Of a stretch of 23,574 nt of DNA, positions 8,557-15,786 are shown one piece after another. A model generated the notes under the pieces. The model saw nothing but the letters and a program-made list of their open reading frames with translations, was not told the DNA's origin and did no database searches. Each line of letters opens with the position of its first letter. Positions within the stretch are counted from its first letter, which is position 1. Source of the DNA: JAICTV01 sp035634055 (GTDB lineage Bacteria; Planctomycetota; Phycisphaerae; Tepidisphaerales; Tepidisphaeraceae); the NCBI GenBank assembly GCA_035634055.1, contig DASQDR010000002.1, forward strand, positions 1 through 23,574, read 5' to 3'. A program made the position numbers and the translations under genes.

Positions 8557-8865
8557 TTATCCGCCCGCGATGGCGCCGATGATGACGAACGGCTCGGCGC
8601 CTGACGTCACCTGCTCTGGCAGCGGGGCGTCGGGCGGGTCGTGGGAGAGGTCTTCTTGGCAGGCGAAGAAGCGGACCAGCGGCCGGCGGCGCTGCGTGGC
8701 GTGGTCGCGGACGACGCCGCGCAGCGTCGGGTAGCGGGCCTCGAGCGCGTCGAGGACCGTGCGCTGCGTCGGCGGGCCGGCGGCGGCGGGGACGTCCACC
8801 CGCACCTCGCGCGGCGCGCCGGCGAGGGATTGCAGGTGTTGGGGGAGCAGCACGCGGATGGTCAT
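8557..8865 (-). CDS. MoaD/ThiS-like ubiquitin-fold protein ending in Gly-Gly
   Basis: This 102-residue protein begins MTIRVLLPQHLQSLAG, the first beta strands of the ubiquitin-like sulfur-carrier fold. It contains VLDALEARYPTLRG, the usual MoaD helix, and ends in GAIAGG. A free C-terminal Gly-Gly is what E1-like enzymes (MoeB, ThiF) adenylate in MoaD, ThiS and related carriers. No E1, MoaE, ThiG or cysteine-synthase partner is nearby, so it is not an ordinary molybdopterin or thiamine gene. Its ATG overlaps the stop codon of the propeller gene (ATGA), so the two should be made in fixed ratio. The region VRFFACQEDLSHDPPDAPLPE between core and tail is longer than in classical MoaD. Confidence 0.85.
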   Translation of the reverse strand: MTIRVLLPQHLQSLAGAPREVRVDVPAAAGPPTQRTVLDALEARYPTLRGVVRDHATQRRRPLVRFFACQEDLSHDPPDAPLPEQVTSGAEPFVIIGAIAGG

Positions 8866-10031
8866 CGCAGCGTTTGCACCTCGACCGACATGACCGACGG
8901 AAGGTCGCGCACGATCGGCCCCCAGGTGTCGCCGCCGTTGGTTGAGGCGTACACCTGCCCCCCGGTGGTGCCGAAGTAGATGCCGCATTCGTCGAGCGTG
9001 TCCACGCACATGGCGTCGCGCAGGACGTTGACGTAGCAGTCGCTCTGCGGCAGGCCGCGGGTGAGCGGCTCCCACTCGTTGCCGCCGGTGCGGCTGCGGT
9101 AGACGCGCAGCTTTCCCTCGGGCGGGTAGTGCTCGCTGTCGCTCTTGATGGGCACGACGTAGACCGTCTCCGGCTCGTGCGCGTGAACGTCGATGGGGAA
9201 GCCGAAGTCGCTCGGAAGGTTGCCGCTGACCTCGCGCCAGTTCTCGCCAGCGTCGTCGCTGCGCATCACGTCCCAGTGCTTCTGCATGAACAGCGTCTTG
9301 GGGCGCGACCGGTGCAGCGCGATGCGGTGGACGCAGTGGCCGACCTCGGCGTTGGGGTCGGGAATGTACTGCGAGCTGAGCCCGCGGTTGATCGGCTTCC
9401 AGGTTTCGCCGCCGTCGTCGGTGCGGAAGGCGCCGGCGGCGGAGATGGCGATGAAGATCCGCCGCGGGTCGCTCGGGTCGAGCAGGATGGTGTGCAGGCA
9501 CATCCCGCCCGCGCCCGGCTGCCACTTCGGGCCGGAGCCGTGCTTGCGCAGGCCGGACAGTTCGCTCCAGTTCTTGCCGCCATCGGTGGAGCGGAAGATG
9601 GCCGCATCCTCGACGCCGGCGTAGACGGTGTCCGGGTCGCTCAGCGACGGCTCAAGGTGCCAAACGCGCTTGAACTCCCACGGGTGCGCCGTGCCGTCGT
9701 ACCACTGGTGCGTGCCGGCGACGCCGTCGTAGACGAACTTGTTGCTCTCGGCCTTGGGCGATCCGTCGGGCGCGGTGGTCGGCTCGCCGGCGGGGGTGCC
9801 GGGCTGTTCCCAGGTTTTGCCGCCGTCGTTGGACCGCTGGATGATCTGCCCGAACCAGCCGCTGGACTGCGAGCAGTAGATGCGGTTCGGGTCTACCGGC
9901 GACCCCTTCGCGTGGTAGATCTCCCACCCGGCGAAGTGCGGGCCGCTCACGTCCCACTTCTCTCGCTTGCCGTCAGACGTAAGGATGAACGCGCCCTTTT
10001 TGGTGCCGACCAGGACCCTGACAGAACTCAT
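8862..10031 (-). CDS. Asp-box (BNR/sialidase-like) beta-propeller protein
   Basis: This 389-residue protein carries at least five Asp-box motifs, the SxDxGxxW turns of sialidase/VPS10-type propellers: SNDGGKTW, STDGGKNW, TDDGGETW, SDDAGENW and STNGGDTW. Repeats of 50-70 residues cover the whole length. It starts MSSVRVLVGTKKGAFILTSDG and shows no signal peptide, so it should be cytoplasmic. The start at 10031 is preferred over the ATG at 10046 because a GGGAGAAGG site precedes it. Catalytic residues of true sialidases (Arg triad, Tyr/Glu nucleophile) are not evident to me, so the sialidase name given to such proteins is misleading. It is coupled to the MoaD-like gene. Confidence 0.85.
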   Translation of the reverse strand: MSSVRVLVGTKKGAFILTSDGKREKWDVSGPHFAGWEIYHAKGSPVDPNRIYCSQSSGWFGQIIQRSNDGGKTWEQPGTPAGEPTTAPDGSPKAESNKFVYDGVAGTHQWYDGTAHPWEFKRVWHLEPSLSDPDTVYAGVEDAAIFRSTDGGKNWSELSGLRKHGSGPKWQPGAGGMCLHTILLDPSDPRRIFIAISAAGAFRTDDGGETWKPINRGLSSQYIPDPNAEVGHCVHRIALHRSRPKTLFMQKHWDVMRSDDAGENWREVSGNLPSDFGFPIDVHAHEPETVYVVPIKSDSEHYPPEGKLRVYRSRTGGNEWEPLTRGLPQSDCYVNVLRDAMCVDTLDECGIYFGTTGGQVYASTNGGDTWGPIVRDLPSVMSVEVQTLR

Positions 10032-10098
10032 GCCTTCTCCCTGCAAAGTGGTGCGGGCGACGCGCGGGCGCCACCGTTCGATTAACGGGCGGCCACGG

Positions 10099-10587
10099 CT
10101 AGCCCTCGTACGCCTGCTGTAGCGCGCGGAGGTCGAGCTTCGTCATCTGGAGCAGCGCCTGCATCACGCGGTTGGACCTGGCGGGATCGGGATCGGTCAT
10201 CATCCTGGCGATCTGCGTCGGGACGATCTGCCACGACAGGCCGAACTTGTCCTTGAGCCAACCGCATCGCTGCGCCTTGGGGTCGCCGCCGGCGGATAGC
10301 TTGTCCCAGTAGTGGTCCAACTCGTCCTGGCTCTCGACGTTGACCTGGAGCGAGATTGCCTCGTTGAAGCGGAACATCGGCCCGCCGTTCAGGGCGGTGA
10401 ACGACTGGCCGTCAAGCTCGAACACGACGGTCAGGGCTGAGCCCTTCGGCCTGCCCGCCGCTTGGGCGGCGGCGTCGCCGTAGCGGCTGACCTTGCCGAT
10501 CCGGGAGTTGGGGAAGATCGACGTGTAGAACGTCGCCGCCTCTTCCGCCTGGCTGTCGAACCACAGGCACGGTGCGATCTTGTTCAT
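10099..10587 (-). CDS. VOC-superfamily protein, PhnB-like (PF06983 type)
   Basis: This 162-residue protein opens MNKIAPCLWFDSQAEEAATFYTSIFPNSRIG. This is the hallmark of the 3-demethylubiquinone-9 3-methyltransferase domain, a misnamed VOC fold related to PhnB. Further family motifs are FELDGQSFTALNGGP, FNEAISLQV, WDKLSAGG and CGWLKDKFGLSWQIVP. These proteins have two beta-alpha-beta-beta-beta modules and may bind small ligands or a metal; their substrates are mostly unknown. The start at 10587 has a strong GGAGGGAG site. It lies 52 bp after the next VOC gene in the same operon. Confidence 0.9.
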   Translation of the reverse strand: MNKIAPCLWFDSQAEEAATFYTSIFPNSRIGKVSRYGDAAAQAAGRPKGSALTVVFELDGQSFTALNGGPMFRFNEAISLQVNVESQDELDHYWDKLSAGGDPKAQRCGWLKDKFGLSWQIVPTQIARMMTDPDPARSNRVMQALLQMTKLDLRALQQAYEG

Positions 10588-10639
10588 GCTCTCCCTCCTG
10601 ATGATGCCCGCGCGGCCGTGCGGCGACGCGGCGCGTTGG

Positions 10640-11047
10640 CTAGCTTTGCGGCAGCCCCTTCGGGTCCATCCAGATGAGTTCCCAGATGTGGCCGTCCGGG
10701 TCCTCGAAGCCGTGCTGGTACATGAAGCCGTAGTCCTTCGGCTCGGCGTACGACGCGCCGCCGGCGGCGGTCGCCTTGGCGACCATCTCGTCCACGGCGG
10801 CGCGGCTCTCGCACGTGAGGGCGACCAGCACCTCGCTGCTCTTGCTGGCATCGGCGATCTGCTTCGGCGTGAACTTCTGGAACTTCGCCTCGGTCAGGAT
10901 CATGACGTAGATGTGTTCCGACACGACCATGCAGGCGGCCGTCTCGTCGGTGAACTGCGGGTTGTTCCTGAATCCGACGGCCTCGAAGAACGCCATCGAC
11001 CGCTTGAGGTCCTTGACCGGCAGGTTGACGAAGATGCTGGTGGACAC
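10640..11047 (-). CDS. VOC-family (glyoxalase-like) protein
   Basis: This 135-residue protein starts MSTSIFVNLPVKDLKRSMAFFEAVGFRNNPQFTDE and ends with GHIWELIWMDP. Both are typical of glyoxalase/bleomycin-resistance/dioxygenase (VOC) proteins of the type often annotated as lactoylglutathione lyase. The conserved Glu of the second module (HIWELIW) is a usual metal ligand. A GTG start at 11047 is chosen because AAGGAG lies 8 nt upstream. The substrate cannot be told from sequence. It belongs to the ArsR-led array and follows the DoxX-like gene by 33 bp. Confidence 0.9.
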   Translation of the reverse strand: MSTSIFVNLPVKDLKRSMAFFEAVGFRNNPQFTDETAACMVVSEHIYVMILTEAKFQKFTPKQIADASKSSEVLVALTCESRAAVDEMVAKATAAGGASYAEPKDYGFMYQHGFEDPDGHIWELIWMDPKGLPQS

Positions 11048-11080
11048 CGGTGATTCTCCTTCCGCTGAACGAGCGCGCCG

Positions 11081-11539
11081 CTACCGACGCAGGGGCACGA
11101 GCGCGCGGAGCCGCGCGTCGCGCAGGTACAGCCCCGTCCAGAGCAGCGCGCCGAACAGGACGGGGAAGAGGATCGAAAACGCGCCCTGCCCGGCGTGAAC
11201 GTGCGTCGCCACCGCGCCCCCGAGGTAGCCGGTCAACAGGATCGCGCCCAGCACCGCGGTCGAGGGGACCAGGTACAGCACCGTGGAGGCGAGCAGCACG
11301 ATGCCAATCGGGACAATGCTGCTCTCGCGGAAGCCGAGTTCGACGGTCGCCTTCACCACCGGCTCGGGCTTGGCCAGCTTCATCGCGCCGTCCATCAGCA
11401 GGAACAGCGCGGGCAACCCGCCGATGATGCGGCCGGCCCACGTGCCCCGCCGGGAGGCGGGTGCGGGGGCAGACGCGGCCGGCGTGTGCGACCGCTGCCC
11501 CACGAGCGCTTGCTCGCGCGGCTCCATGACCATGTTCAT
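11081..11539 (-). CDS. DoxX-like four-helix membrane protein
   Basis: This 152-residue protein has a ~35-residue basic, Ala/Pro-rich N-terminus followed by four hydrophobic segments: IIGGLPALFLLMDGAMKL, IVPIGIVLLASTVLYLV, AVLGAILLTGYLGGAVATHV and FPVLFGALLWTGLYL. The segment order, MDGAMKLAKPEPVVKATVELGF after helix 1, and the GGAVATHVHAG loop match DoxX-like proteins found beside SRPBCC and VOC genes. The family is thought to act in membrane redox or quinone-related processes, but no reaction is established for this branch. The first of three nearby ATGs is used, with AGGGG upstream. Confidence 0.88.
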   Translation of the reverse strand: MNMVMEPREQALVGQRSHTPAASAPAPASRRGTWAGRIIGGLPALFLLMDGAMKLAKPEPVVKATVELGFRESSIVPIGIVLLASTVLYLVPSTAVLGAILLTGYLGGAVATHVHAGQGAFSILFPVLFGALLWTGLYLRDARLRALVPLRR

Positions 11540-11611
11540 TGATTGACCCCTGCGCGTGGCGGGCGTCGCGCGCCCGCGGACCCACTCCGCCGCTCTATTC
11601 TGGCCGAGCGA

Positions 11612-12163
11612 TCAAGCCTTTGCCAGGTATTCGCCTAGCTGGTCGAACGTCCCCGTCCAGCCCATCCGCATGCTGTCGTGGCTGGCGTCGAACGTCTGGC
11701 GCTCCTCGGGCGAGGCGTTCAGCGCCAGTGCCGCCTGGGTCACCGTGGTCCGCCCGGCGGTTTCGGTCAACGTCGTGGTCGAGAGCATTTCCAGCGGCCA
11801 GGTCGCGGCGAACGGCGCCCGTACCACGCCGCCGTGCTGGTCCGAGAATGAGCTGACCAGCACGATCCGCTCGGGCGGGACGATCTCGCGGTAGACGAAC
11901 TTTCCCCACATCTCCGCGCCCCCGGCCGATCGCAGGCAGTAGTGGAACGCGCCGCCGGGGCGGAGGTCCAGGGCCGCGACCGGCATGGCGAAGCCCTTCG
12001 GGCCGAACCACTGCATCAGGCGTTCGCGCTCCGTCCACGCCTTCCAGACCAGCTCCCGCGGCGCGTCGAACTCGCGCGAGATCATGAACGCCGCTCCCGG
12101 CGCGTTCGGTGCGCTGGACTTGGGCTCGACCGAGGATGTCACGTTTTGGCTCGCGTCGCTCAT
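11612..12163 (-). CDS. SRPBCC (AHSA1-type) domain protein 3
   Basis: This 183-residue protein has a disordered N-terminus of ~25 residues and then an AHSA1-like START fold: FMISREFDAPRELVWKAWTERERLMQWFGPKGF, LDLRPGGAFHYCLRS, ERIVLVSSFSDQHGG and GWTGTFDQLGEYLA. These Bet v 1-like domains form a deep hydrophobic pocket, and in bacteria they typically sit beside an ArsR regulator, as here. The start at 12163 lies 4 bp after the stop of SRPBCC protein 2, so translation is likely coupled. The ligand is unknown. Confidence 0.9.
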   Translation of the reverse strand: MSDASQNVTSSVEPKSSAPNAPGAAFMISREFDAPRELVWKAWTERERLMQWFGPKGFAMPVAALDLRPGGAFHYCLRSAGGAEMWGKFVYREIVPPERIVLVSSFSDQHGGVVRAPFAATWPLEMLSTTTLTETAGRTTVTQAALALNASPEERQTFDASHDSMRMGWTGTFDQLGEYLAKA

Positions 12164-12167
12164 TGGA

Positions 12168-12749
12168 TCATTCTCCCATTACGGCGGCGAGCTGTCGCTT
12201 TGCTTCCGGTCGCTCGGCGGGCCGCGCTTCCACGATCGACTTCATGGCGGCCAGACCCTTCTCGAAGTCGGCGCCCACCATCTTGTCCATGTTCATGAAC
12301 ATGCAGAACGCGCGGCATGCGAAGCCGCTGTTGCCCTCCATGCTCCAAGTCACTGCCGTCCGATCGCCGGCCGGCGTGAACGTGAACTCGGCGGTATTGC
12401 TGGCGGCGTAGGGCTTGAGGAATTCCAGCCGGATGTTCACCCGTTCGCCCGGGCGGCTCTCGGTGATCGTCATGGCGCCTTCGCCGACCTGGCGGTTGCC
12501 CGACCAGCGATAAGTGGCGCCCGTTCCCGCGGCCGCCCCTTCGTACCGTTGCTTCATGTCAGGGTCGCGCTTCGCCCACGGCGACCACGCCTGCCAATTG
12601 TGAAAATCGTTCACCTGCTCGAACACCGCCGACGCGGGCGCCGACATGGTGGCCGTGCGCGCGATGCGGAAGCGGGGCGATTTCAGGGCGACGATGATAA
12701 CGAACACGGCCACAATCGCGGCTGCGAAGCTGAGACTGTAGATGAGCAT
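12168..12749 (-). CDS. SRPBCC (polyketide-cyclase-like) protein 2 with membrane anchor
   Basis: This 193-residue protein starts with one hydrophobic helix (residues 2-22, LIYSLSFAAAIVAVFVIIVAL) and continues into a polyketide cyclase-type SRPBCC domain. Typical segments are ATMSAPASAVFEQVNDFHNWQAWSPW, GATYRWSGN, PGERVNIRLEF and TAVTWSMEGN. The helix should tether the ligand-binding domain to the inner membrane. The start at 12749 has AAGGAG 7 nt upstream, and longer in-frame starts run back into the preceding gene. The upstream gene ends 59 bp away. Confidence 0.9.
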   Translation of the reverse strand: MLIYSLSFAAAIVAVFVIIVALKSPRFRIARTATMSAPASAVFEQVNDFHNWQAWSPWAKRDPDMKQRYEGAAAGTGATYRWSGNRQVGEGAMTITESRPGERVNIRLEFLKPYAASNTAEFTFTPAGDRTAVTWSMEGNSGFACRAFCMFMNMDKMVGADFEKGLAAMKSIVEARPAERPEAKRQLAAVMGE

Positions 12750-12808
12750 GGACCGTCTCCTTTTCTCAAAACACGTCGTCTGCGGGCGAGCGTCACGCGC
12801 CGGCGGCG

Positions 12809-13342
12809 TCACTTGCCCTTGGCGCGCCGCTCGCTTTCGAGGCGCTGGGCTATCTCGGCAATGCGCTGGAGGTAGAAGTTCCAGCCGTGGTCGACGCCTT
12901 CCACGAAGTCCTTTTCCAACTGCCCGTAGGCGCGGTGCCTGAAGTTCAGCCGCGTGCCGCCGACGCCCTCGTCGGCGCTCAGCCGGTACTGCACGTGGTT
13001 GATCGCCGGGTACGACATGAACATCGGCCCGGAGAGCTCGAGCAGCGTTGGCGGCTTGATGACCTGGACGTGCCCCCAGAAGTGCCCGGCGTTGTCGCCG
13101 AGGTCGCGCCACCAGCGCCCGCCGGGCCAGAGCTCGAGCTTCATCGGGAACGGCTTGCCGCCGGGCATCTGCCCCTCGGGCCCGACCTGGGCGAGCACCG
13201 CCTGGAAGGCGATGTTGATCGGGGCGGCAATCGCCACTTCGCGTGAGAAGTCCAGCGACTGGAACTCCGGATCTGTGCGCGCCGCCCCCTTCGGGGCCTG
13301 CGTCGCTTGCGTGGGTTGCGTGGTCTGCGTGGGCATGGTCAT
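12809..13342 (-). CDS. SRPBCC (AHSA1-type) domain protein 1
   Basis: This 177-residue protein follows arsR with an ATGA overlap. The domain begins near residue 32 (FSREVAIAAPINIAFQAVLAQV) and runs through LWPGGRWWRDLGDNAGHFWGHVQVIKPPTLLELSGPM to GWNFYLQRIAEIAQRLE. This is a START-like fold related to those found in activators of Hsp90-like proteins. The first ~20 residues are a Thr/Gln repeat (PTQ, TTQ, PTQ, ATQ) encoded by four 9-bp units, which looks like recent expansion. Ligand unknown. Confidence 0.88.
   Translation of the reverse strand: MTMPTQTTQPTQATQAPKGAARTDPEFQSLDFSREVAIAAPINIAFQAVLAQVGPEGQMPGGKPFPMKLELWPGGRWWRDLGDNAGHFWGHVQVIKPPTLLELSGPMFMSYPAINHVQYRLSADEGVGGTRLNFRHRAYGQLEKDFVEGVDHGWNFYLQRIAEIAQRLESERRAKGK
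13298..13333 (-). repeat. Nine-base tandem repeat encoding (x)TQ in an SRPBCC protein
   Basis: On the coding strand four 9-bp units follow one another: CCCACGCAG, ACCACGCAA, CCCACGCAA and GCGACGCAG. They encode PTQ TTQ PTQ ATQ. They lie right after the start codon and outside the folded domain. Confidence 0.75.
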
Positions 13343-13734
13343 CGCTCCTTGTCCGGGTTGTGCTTGTCGGTCGCCGGCGCGGTTCCCGGGCCGCCCGCGG
13401 CGCGTTCCCTGGCGACTCGCTCGGCGGTCGCCTTGATTCGGTCGAGGTGATCGTTCCAGAATTGCTCGTAGTGCTTCACCCAGTCGTGCACGGGTTTGAG
13501 CTCCCTTGCGTTGAGCCGGTAGAGGCGGCGCTGGCCGTCCTTGCTGACCGAGACGATCCCGACCTTGCGGAGCACGCCCAGGTGCTTGGAGACGTCCGGC
13601 TGCCGCATGCGCAGCGTCCGGACCAGCGCGCCGACCGGTCGGGCGCCGTCCCGCGCCAGCGCGTCGATCAGCGCCCGCCGCCGGGGCTCGGCGATGGCGT
13701 TGAACACATCGGACGTCGTCGCCGCACGAGCCAT
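13339..13734 (-). CDS. ArsR-family winged-helix transcriptional regulator
   Basis: This 131-residue regulator has an early helix VFNAIAEPRRRALIDALARDGARPVGAL, the recognition helix QPDVSKHLGVLRKVGIVS, and the wing KDGQRRLYRLNARELK. The protein has no cysteine at all, so it is not the ELCVCDL-type arsenic or cadmium sensor. It fits the branch paired with SRPBCC genes, often called SdpR-like. The frame is open upstream to 13857. The start at 13734 is chosen because homologous sequence begins there and because a good promoter ends 8 nt before it. The long C-terminal tail (GGPGTAPATDKHNPDKER) is probably disordered. It likely represses its own operon through the palindrome in its promoter. Confidence 0.92.
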   Translation of the reverse strand: MARAATTSDVFNAIAEPRRRALIDALARDGARPVGALVRTLRMRQPDVSKHLGVLRKVGIVSVSKDGQRRLYRLNARELKPVHDWVKHYEQFWNDHLDRIKATAERVARERAAGGPGTAPATDKHNPDKER

Positions 13735-13742
13735 CGGGCGCA

Positions 13743-13770
13743 ACTGTATTCCATCATGGGAATATGTCAA
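13743..13770 (-). promoter_or_regulatory. arsR promoter with embedded palindromic operator
   Basis: On the minus strand a perfect -35 TTGACA (13770-13765) is followed after 16 bp by TACAGT (13748-13743). Between and partly over them lies an inverted repeat TATTCC-6-GGAATA at 13747-13764. A dimeric ArsR protein bound there would block polymerase. The -10 ends 8 nt before the ATG at 13734, so the transcript should begin at or within about two bases of the start codon (leaderless). Confidence 0.75.
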
Positions 13771-13880
13771 GGTAAATCTTGCGGATCGCCGGGCGCGCGT
13801 CGGCGTTGGCGAGGCGGCGGGCAGGAGGGTAGCTTGGTCCCGCGTGCGGAGATTCAACGGATGCGAACAGAGGGGGCCGC

Positions 13881-15083
13881 GTGACGCGCTGGGTGTTCTT
13901 CCATATCGCCGTCTTGGTGGCGACAGGCTTTGGCGGCGGCGGCGCGGCGTGCGTGCAAGCGCAGGTGCCGCCCTCGACGCAGCAGCAGGGTGCTGCCGGT
14001 GGTGGCGGCGCGGAGGCGGACGCGATGTGGTGCTATATCGGTACGACCGGCGGGCGGGCGCCCAACCAGATCAAGGGGATCTACGTCTGCAAATTTGATC
14101 CGGGGACCGGAGAGTTGACGCCGCCCGAACTGGCGGTCGAGGCGAGGGCGCCGTCGTTCGTCGAACTTCACCCTAGCGGCAAGTTCCTCTACGCCACGCG
14201 CGAGGCCAGCGGCGGGATGGGAACGGCCGCCTACGCGATCGACCGCGCGACCGGCAAGCTGTCGCCGCTGAACGAGCAGCCCTCGGGCGGGCGCGGTCCG
14301 TGCTTCGTCGGGCTGGACGCGACCGGGAAAGTGCTGCTCGTCGCCAACTACGGCAGCGGGCACCTCGCATCGCTGCCGGTGGGCGAGGACGGGCGGCTCG
14401 GCGAGCCCGCGAGCATCGTGCAGGATCAGGGGAGCGGCCCCGTCACCCGGCGGCAGGAGGGCCCGCACGCGCACTCGTTTGCGCCAGACCCGTCCAACCG
14501 GTTCGCGCTCGCGTGCGACCTGGGCACCGATCATGTCCTGGTCTTCAAGCTGGACCCGGCAACGGCGAAGGTGTCGGCCAATGACCCGCCCTTCGCGAAC
14601 GTGCCGCCCGGCGGCGGGCCGAGGCACTTCGCGTTCCACCCGGGTGGGAAGTTCGTCTACGTCATCAACGAGCTGGCCAACACGATGACGACCTTTGCCT
14701 GGGACGGGGAGCGCGGCGCGCTGAGCGCGGTGCAGACCATCTCAACCCTGCCCGTCGACTGGACGGATGGCGGCAGCGCCGCCGAGGTGCGCGTGCACCC
14801 GAGCGGCAAGTTCGTCTACGGCTCCAACCGCGGGCACGACAGCATCGCAATTTTCTCCATTGAGCCCGCCAGCGGAAAGCTTACTCCCACGGGCCACGTC
14901 AAGACGGGCGGCAGTTGGCCGCGGAACTTCAACCTCGACCCGACCGGCAAGTGGCTGATCGTCGCCAACGAGCGGACGAACGATTTGGTCGTGTTCAAGA
15001 TCGATCAGGAGACGGGCGCGCTCGAGCCCACGGGCGAGCGGGCGGCGGTGCCGTCGCCATCGTGCGTGCGGTTCCTGAAGTAG
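13881..15083 (+). CDS. Lactonase-family (6-phosphogluconolactonase-like) beta-propeller, probably exported
   Basis: This 400-residue protein has a GTG start at 13881. The N-terminus (VFFHIAVLVATGFGGGGAACVQAQ) looks like a signal peptide. The rest is a seven-bladed propeller of the YbhE/Pgl lactonase family (PF10282). Recurrent blade motifs include HPSGKFLYATRE, DATGKVLLVANYGSGHL, HPGGKFVYVIN, HPSGKFVYGSNRGHDS and DPTGKWLIVANERTND. Family members hydrolyse 6-phosphogluconolactone or other sugar lactones. An exported copy is more likely to act on lactones or to have another role outside the cytoplasm. It is divergent from arsR. Confidence 0.88.
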   Translation: MTRWVFFHIAVLVATGFGGGGAACVQAQVPPSTQQQGAAGGGGAEADAMWCYIGTTGGRAPNQIKGIYVCKFDPGTGELTPPELAVEARAPSFVELHPSGKFLYATREASGGMGTAAYAIDRATGKLSPLNEQPSGGRGPCFVGLDATGKVLLVANYGSGHLASLPVGEDGRLGEPASIVQDQGSGPVTRRQEGPHAHSFAPDPSNRFALACDLGTDHVLVFKLDPATAKVSANDPPFANVPPGGGPRHFAFHPGGKFVYVINELANTMTTFAWDGERGALSAVQTISTLPVDWTDGGSAAEVRVHPSGKFVYGSNRGHDSIAIFSIEPASGKLTPTGHVKTGGSWPRNFNLDPTGKWLIVANERTNDLVVFKIDQETGALEPTGERAAVPSPSCVRFLK

Positions 15084-15180
15084 CCGCCGGGCCGTGATCC
15101 GCGTGCCGACTTCGTGGTTTCGGGGTAGCCGCGTTGCTGCCGTGCCCTCGGCGCGTCGCTGTCGCCCGGCAAGGCGGCGG

Positions 15181-15609
15181 CTAGCGGACGTCGAGGTGGT
15201 ACGCGCCGCTCAGCGGCTCGTCGTCCAGCAGGAGCGGGATCATCCAGCGCAGGTTGGGGATGACGTTGTGCGGCAGGGCGGCGGCGGGGTGGATCTCAAG
15301 GGGTTCGTCAGTCATCGTGCGGGCGTCGTCGATGGGGCCGAAGGCGCGGAAGAAGTGCCCGCGCCACGGAATGCCCGAGCCCGCGTCGTCGCGGCCGCTG
15401 AGTATTAGGGCCTCGTGCCAGTCGTCGATTTCCAGCGCCGCCTCTTCCCGGAACTCGCGGCGCATGGCATCGAGCGGCGACTCGCCCGGCTCCAGCTTTC
15501 CGCCGATCCCGTTGAGCTTCCCCGCTTGCCACGCCGGCCGCCCCTTTCGGATCAACAGCACGCGCGCTCGGTCGGGGGAGAAGAGGAACCCGCAGGCATA
15601 ACTCTGCAT
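15181..15609 (-). CDS. Nudix hydrolase
   Basis: This 142-residue protein starts MQSYACGFLFSPDRARVLLIRKGRPAWQAGKLNGIGGKLE. The Nudix box GX5EX7REUXEEXGU is present from GKLEPGE through REFREEAAL; the usual Gly near its end is Ala. Such enzymes cleave nucleoside diphosphates linked to another group, and the substrate is not evident. The frame extends to 15726, but the start at 15609 fits the family and has TACACT (15618-15623) 8 nt upstream, suggesting a leaderless transcript. It is convergent with the lactonase gene. Confidence 0.9.
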   Translation of the reverse strand: MQSYACGFLFSPDRARVLLIRKGRPAWQAGKLNGIGGKLEPGESPLDAMRREFREEAALEIDDWHEALILSGRDDAGSGIPWRGHFFRAFGPIDDARTMTDEPLEIHPAAALPHNVIPNLRWMIPLLLDDEPLSGAYHLDVR

Positions 15610-15617
15610 CGGCGGCG

Positions 15618-15623
15618 AGTGTA
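15618..15623 (-). promoter_or_regulatory. -10 box of the Nudix gene (leaderless type)
   Basis: TACACT on the minus strand ends 8 nt before the ATG at 15609, the same spacing as the ArsR promoter. No good -35 is seen at 16-18 bp. Confidence 0.45.
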
Positions 15624-15719
15624 CGCGAGCGGGCAACGGTGGGAAATCCGCGCCGGCCGAGGGGGCGCGGCTCAAACCCAGCATCGGCCAGGAGCGGCCC
15701 CGCGTCAAAACTTGCGGGG

Positions 15720-15747
15720 TTGGCAACGCGGGCTTGGTGGGTACATT
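15720..15747 (+). promoter_or_regulatory. Promoter of the PepSY-like lipoprotein gene
   Basis: TTGGCA (15720-15725) and TACATT (15742-15747) are separated by 16 bp and lie 39 bp before the start codon. Confidence 0.5.
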
Positions 15748-15786
15748 GCGCGGCGGCGGGGGGAGGATTCACGAACGAGGTGCGCG

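Noticed and set aside
8862..10031. True sialidase
   Set aside because: Asp boxes alone define the propeller fold; the arginine triad and catalytic acidic and tyrosine residues are not evident, and there is no signal peptide.
12160..13112. Longer upstream extension of SRPBCC protein 2
   Set aside because: The extra residues are a frame-shadow of the preceding SRPBCC gene; a good ribosome binding site and the membrane helix support the start at 12749.
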